Part shown: positions 59,929-64,000 of the stretch, piece after piece
Layout: each line of letters starts with the position of its first letter
Position numbering within the stretch: the first letter of the stretch is position 1
From: Emiliania huxleyi CCMP1516
Lineage: Eukaryota > Haptophyta > Isochrysidales > Noelaerhabdaceae
Reading direction: 5' to 3'
Length of the DNA stretch: 64,000 nucleotides
Assembly: GCF_000372725.1 (NCBI RefSeq)
Contig: NW_005199274.1
Coordinates: 358,169 to 422,168, forward strand
Notes under the pieces: model-generated
What the model was told of the DNA's origin: nothing
What the model saw: the letters and a program-made list of their open reading frames with translations, nothing else
Databases searched by the model: none
Translations under genes and position numbers: made by a program

Positions 59929-62123
59929 CTACCCAAACGACCAGCCACGTCGCCCGCCGCGGCGGCCGGCGTCGCGATCCCTTCGGTCGGCACGGTCGTC
60001 GTCGCTGATGACCTGCTCCTCGCCGAACTCACGGATGAGCTCCTTTTGCCGCTCCGTCGGCTTGACTGGCACGTCGACGTTGAAGTGGACATACCTGTTC
60101 GCACAGCCAGGCGCGTCAAGAGGCGCGGTCCCGCAGACGGCACACGTCGACGCTGAAGCGGACACGCACTGGTGGCCGCGCCCAGAGTTCGCCCGCACGC
60201 CGCGCCCCTCCATCACGCGCCGGTCGCCCGGCTGCGTACCGGGCGGCAGCTTGAGGGCCGCCTGCAGACCGTGCTCCGTGGAATGTCATGGGCGCGTCCT
60301 GGAGAGGGGATGGACAGCGCCGGGCGGCAGCTGCGGGGCCGCCTGCCCCTCAAGCGTCGGGACGACCACCCGCCCGCCCAGCACCGCCTCGGCCAGCGTG
60401 AGGCGCACCTGCGTCAAGGGCGGAGCCGCGCGTGGGTGAGAGGCAGTGCCAGAGGCAGTTCTTGGGGGCTGGTGTCGAGGGCCGTAGGAACGTCGGAGGG
60501 GTGAGTGGGGTGAGTGAGTGTGAGTGGTGCGGGTGGCTGTGCGGGGGGGCATCCCGCGCCATGACGTGGATGTCGAACCCATCCCGCACGAAGAGCTCGT
60601 GGTCCCTCACCCGCACCTAGACACCCCGAGGTGCAGCCGTAGGGGCGGCCGAGGTGCAGCCGAGGTGCAGCCGAGGTGCGGCCGAGGTGCAGCCGAGGGG
60701 CGGCCGAAGTGCGGCCGAGGTGCAGCCGAGGGGCGGCCGAGCTCGTGACAGCCTCCTCTCGCACCTCGATGTACAAGTCTCCCGGCCCGGCGGCGCCCGC
60801 CTCCCCCTTGCCTCGCACGCAGAGGTTCATCCCCGTGTCCACGCCCGCGGGGATAGGCACCTGCGGGACGTGGCTCGGACATGGGCAGGACGGCACCCAG
60901 TGCATGAGCATACCGGGAGTGTGGAGGGCGGTCGATACTCAAGAGCGTCGCGTGAGAGCGTCGCGTGGAGGCGAGGGCTGTATCATACAGCGCATGCGGC
61001 TGCAGCAGAGACTGAACGCAGCCGAGCACGTGCCCCCTCGAGTGCCCGCTCGAGTACGGGGGCGCATCTCCCGCATCGGGAGAGCCGCACCTCTGCCGTC
61101 TCCGTCCCCTCTGCCGTCCGCCACGAGACCGACTTCTCGACTCCCACCGCGACCTGCGGGCGCGCGTGTCGTGTGGACGGTGTCGTGTGGACTGTCGTGT
61201 GGACGGTGTCGTGTGGTGGCGGTGTGGCGGTGGTGGCCGTGGTGGCCGTGGTGGTGGTGTGGCGGTGTGGTGGTAAGGTGTGTGGCTGGCGACGTGGCTG
61301 GTGACTTGGCTTGACAGAGCGTGTGGGGATGTGGGAGCAGCGGGCGGCACACAGCGTGGCACATCTCTCGCCACGTCTCTCTCGCGGCGCAATCTCTCGG
61401 AACTCTCTCGGAACTCTCTCGGAAGTGTCTCGGAAGTGTCTCGGAAACCTCCTCGAGATCGAGCACAATCTGCGTCTGCACGTCTCTCCCGCGGCGCGGC
61501 CCGCGCTGCCGCCGGCCCTGGCCGCCGAAGAGCTGCTCGAAGATGTCGTTGAGGTCGACGTTCGGGTTGTCCGACCGCCACTGGAAGCCGCCGCCGCCAG
61601 GGTGGAAGCCCTGGCCAAACCCCTGCCCAGGGCCGCCGCCGCCGCCGCCGCCGCCGAGTCCGGCGTGGCCATACGTGTCGTAGGCCTTGCGCTTCTCGCC
61701 GTCGCTCAGCACCTACGGCGCGGGGCGGCGCGAGCGCGTTGGCGGCCGTCGCCGCAGCGGGCACCGGCCGTGCCGCAGCTTCCCCGGGGGCGGGCTCTGG
61801 ACCTCGTAGGCCTCTGTCGCGGCTGCAAACTTCTTGGCCGCCTCCGGGTCGTTCTTGTTGGTGTCCGGGTGGTACTGCTTTGCCTTCTCGTAGTACTTTC
61901 GCTTGATCTCGCCCGTGCTCGCCGTCTTGGGCAGACCGAGCACGTCATAATAGTCTTGCGCCCGCGAAACTGCAGTCGCGTGGAGCGTCCGCGCACCGAG
62001 CAAGTGCGACGAGCCGCCGCGCGGCAGCAGCGCAGCAGACAGGAGCGGCGACGGTCGCGCCCTAGCTGCTAGTGACCTGCTGCCCGCAACGCGAAGGCGG
62101 GCGGGTATGCTTCTCTTGAGCAT
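59929..62123 (-). CDS. mitochondrial DnaJ (Hsp40) chaperone
   Basis: A co-chaperone that stimulates mitochondrial Hsp70. ATG 62121-62123 starts a typical Arg/Ser/Ala-rich presequence ([20 protein letters not shown]). The J domain is [20 protein letters not shown] with HPD in [18 protein letters not shown]. An intron of about 88 nt (tacgag|gtccag ... gccgtag|gtgctg) precedes [20 protein letters not shown]. The G/F region [17 protein letters not shown] and [18 protein letters not shown] follow. C-terminal substrate domains: [115 protein letters not shown]. It stops at 59929-59931. No CxxCxGxG zinc-finger repeats were found. Introns near 60615-60735 and 61391-61450 are tandem arrays. Confidence 0.85.
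60625..60745. repeat. ggtgcagccga intron array
   Basis: About ten units of ggtgcagccga/ggggcggccga (11 bp) lie in the DnaJ intron between EVREE and [10 protein letters not shown]. Confidence 0.9.
61391..61450 (-). repeat. 11-bp-period intron array (DnaJ)
   Basis: Five consecutive 11-mers on the plus strand: TCTCGGAACTC twice, TCTCGGAAGTG twice, then TCTCGGAAACC. In gene sense it follows the donor gaggag|gtttcc directly, after the exon encoding [10 protein letters not shown]. Confidence 0.95.
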
Positions 62124-62527
62124 GTCGCGACAGCGAGACAGCCGCGAGTCGGACAGAGAGGTCGGACAGAGAGTACGCGACGCGGCAAGCAGATGCACTG
62201 CGAAGAAGAATTCTTGAGACGAGCCTCTCTGCGAAGAAGAATTCCGTGGAAAAATCCCTGTGTGGTGGCGGCGTGCCGTCCTCCCATCCCTCCCTTGGGC
62301 TGTCCGTTTTCTTTCTTTCTTTCTGCGCACTGGCACTAACACAGGTACATACGAGATTTCTTCTTGCATCTTGCTTCTTGGGTTTCAAAGCGACTCCCGC
62401 GAGGGAGGCTCCCGGTTGAGAGATTTTTGACAGAAATCTCTCTCATCGCAGGCGTGAAAAAAGAAACAAAGCCCCACAGGCAAGGATACAAGGGCGAAAG
62501 GGTCCCGAGACATTGCGGCACTCGCCC
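62124..62527. other. upstream region of the DnaJ gene
   Basis: It contains gaagaagaattc twice (62203-62244, including a near-repeat of ctctgcgaagaagaattc), an M2 module (62245-62290) and a CTTT tail. No gene is seen. Confidence 0.5.
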
Positions 62528-63678
62528 CTACTTCGCAAAGTCCGGCATTGGCCCGATCAGGCCCTTGGCCCAGTGATACTGGTTGAAGGCCTTGTTGCCG
62601 TCGTTGTACCTGACAATCTTCTCCATCCACTCTGGGGTGGAGAAGCTGTACGAGTACGGCCACGGCTCGCTATCGAAGGTAGGGAGGACGTATCGGAGGC
62701 CGTGGTACAGGACGGACGGCGACGTCATTGGAAAATGCGCAACCTACTCACAGGCAGCGGGGGGCGGCTCAGTGGCGTGGGCGTGCGAGTGCGACGGCTG
62801 TGATGGTCGACTCGCAAAGCCAGTGTCAAAGTCAGTGAATATGCGGCAGGACCAGAGGTAGTCGGGGGCGTCGTCGGCGGTGACTTCGATGGTGGCGACA
62901 CACCCCGGCGCGTTGACGTACTGCATCTCGGACAGAATGCCCCAGTACTTGATGTTATCTGCCATCTTGCCATCCTTTATTTTTCGCTTCGAGACCCAGA
63001 TGACGGGCGCCCCGGCCTTGAAGCCCGGGCTGGAAGGAGGTCGGATGAAGCCGCGGATGCTCGACCCAAAGCCTAGCGGAGGGGTGCTGGCGTCGGTGCG
63101 AGGAGTCAGCGCGCGGCCCAAAGTGCGCACCTGTTTTGACGTTGGGCACCTTGGCTGCCGCCGCTTTGAGCTCATCGGTGACGCTCCCGGTCCAAAACTG
63201 CTGGATGTCCGTCTCTGCGCTACCAGAATAGTAGTCTGTGAGATCACACCTATTTACCGGCAGCGTGCTCTGGTGAGATTGCTGCTGTTGAGGATGTTTA
63301 CTCCTGAGCGGCCATGGGGGCGGGGCAGTCTCACCAAGGCTTGCTCTCCTTCATCAGCTTGATGAAGCCCTCCGTGGTGTCAAACCAGAGGAATTGAACG
63401 ACCGTGTCGGGCTTGTCCCTGTCGATGAAGGAGAAGCAGGCACGCACGCCGTAGTCTCCTCCCTGCGCCTCGGCAGCGAATTTGGCAAACGTCTCCGTGT
63501 ACTTGGATGCATCTGCCGACTTTACCGTGCGAGAGCAAAAGATAATGACTGGTTTGGCGGCGTAAGCCTCATCGTGGCCCTCGGCTCGCGCGTCGCCGTG
63601 CACGTAGGCGAGCAGGCTCCGGCGGTAGAGGAGGTAGGCTGCGCAGGCACCGCCGACCACGACCGCGACCGCCTTCAT
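62528..63678 (-). CDS. two-domain antibiotic-biosynthesis-monooxygenase-like protein (dimeric alpha-beta barrel)
   Basis: The first exon (ATG 63676-63678) begins with a helix (MKAVAVVVGGACAAYLLYRR). It encodes an ABM-like ferredoxin fold: KPVIIFCSRTVKSADASKYT, FAKFAAEAQGGDYGVRACF, DRDKPDTVVQFLWFDTTEGF and IKLMKESKPW. An intron (donor ccttg|gtgaga, acceptor aaatag|gtgtga) joins LTDYYSGSAETDIQQFWTGS. A further intron joins VKT|GFGSSIRGFIRPPSSPGF. The second fold-like block is APVIWVSKRKIKDGKMADNI, YWGILSEMQYVNAPGCVATI and LWSCRIFTDFDTGFA. The last exon (VLYHGLRYVLPTFDSEPWPY, GLIGPMPDFAK) ends at 62528-62530; its acceptor was not fixed. ABM folds serve small oxygenases and stress proteins. The role here is unknown; it is probably membrane-attached. 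Confidence 0.72.
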
Positions 63679-64000
63679 TTGTGTGTGGGACAGCGCGTGA
63701 AGCGGGTGGACGGGCGTTTCCGCGGCGGGTACGGCCGACGCCCCTGGCGTGAGCCAAAGAAAGAGATACTGGGTACTTCCCGGGCTTCTTATTTTATCGC
63801 CGTGGAGCTGCAAAAAGAAAGAAAGAAAACCTGCAAACCAAACGAGGGATGGGAGGAGGACGAGGTCCCCACCTGCACGACGAGCAGGATCTTGGAAGGA
63901 CGATCAGGGACACAGGGGAACGGGAGTGGGGAGCGCATCGCGAAACGGAGGGGGGCTGGACGGGTTCACCCGCCACACGAATGGATTTTGCAATTCCTGC
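63679..64000. other. upstream region, window edge
   Basis: This is the promoter side of the ABM-like gene, with aagaaagaaag tracts near 63815 and no coding pattern. Confidence 0.4.

Overview
The window looks like nuclear DNA of a GC-rich unicellular alga, most likely a haptophyte. This is inference. It rests on split protein-coding genes with very short introns (about 55-180 nt), at least one GC-AG intron, strong Ala/Gly/Pro and GC bias, pervasive simple tandem repeats, and gene families common in algae (secreted glycosyltransferases, sulfotransferases, ankyrin proteins, mitoferrin, a mitochondrial DnaJ). Nothing resembles a bacterial operon. One 112-base assembly gap (46491-46602) is present. 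Exon ends are exact only where GT(GC)/AG and reading phase could both be checked; elsewhere the whole gene span is given.

Layout. 1-9.4 kb: tail of a membrane protein (+), an FHA/coiled-coil protein (-), a mitoferrin-like carrier (+) and a membrane-anchored GH5 mannanase-like enzyme (-). 9.4-12.1 kb: no convincing gene, but hairpins and short repeats. 12.1-16.5 kb: ShK + prolyl-4-hydroxylase + ankyrin + RING + ankyrin reading unit (-). 16.8-21.3 kb: secreted glycoprotein with Ala-rich repeats and glycosyltransferase-like domains (+). 21.5-30.2 kb: Lys-rich protein (+), biotin-protein ligase (-), LINE-like remnant (+), type II membrane sulfotransferase (-), TLC-domain protein (-), small membrane protein (+). 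30.5-37.7 kb: F-box/OmpA protein (-), foldback element, CTGTCRG-array element, unknown two-exon protein (-), HMG-box protein (-). 37.7-43.2 kb: gene-poor, with one small orphan ORF and a nested pair of inverted-repeat elements. 43.2-51.2 kb: GT31-like transferase (+), then a long minus-strand tract with a TNxDI-type transferase-like unit and a sulfotransferase whose introns are tandem arrays. 51.3-64 kb: orphan exon (+), cysteine synthase (-), ankyrin-kinase-RING protein (+), mitochondrial DnaJ (-), two-domain alpha-beta-barrel protein (-).

How it fits together. Several products belong to one theme, building and modifying secreted or Golgi glycoconjugates: two sulfotransferases, two or three glycosyltransferase-like proteins, a mannanase, a prolyl hydroxylase, and a Pro-rich secreted protein. 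The rest are housekeeping (iron carrier, DnaJ, biotin ligase, cysteine synthase, HMG) or signalling (FHA, F-box, ankyrin-kinase-RING). They show no sign of co-transcription.

Most interesting signal. Introns of at least four unrelated genes (GH5, P4H-ankyrin, sulfotransferase, DnaJ) contain tandem arrays with the same 11-bp period and related unit (TCTCGGAAGTG and variants), in both orientations relative to the gene. Other introns share GACACGTCC-type or CTCGG-core units. Several of these introns are flanked by direct duplications of exon sequence. Together this suggests active intron gain, by introner-like elements and/or tandem exon-edge duplication.
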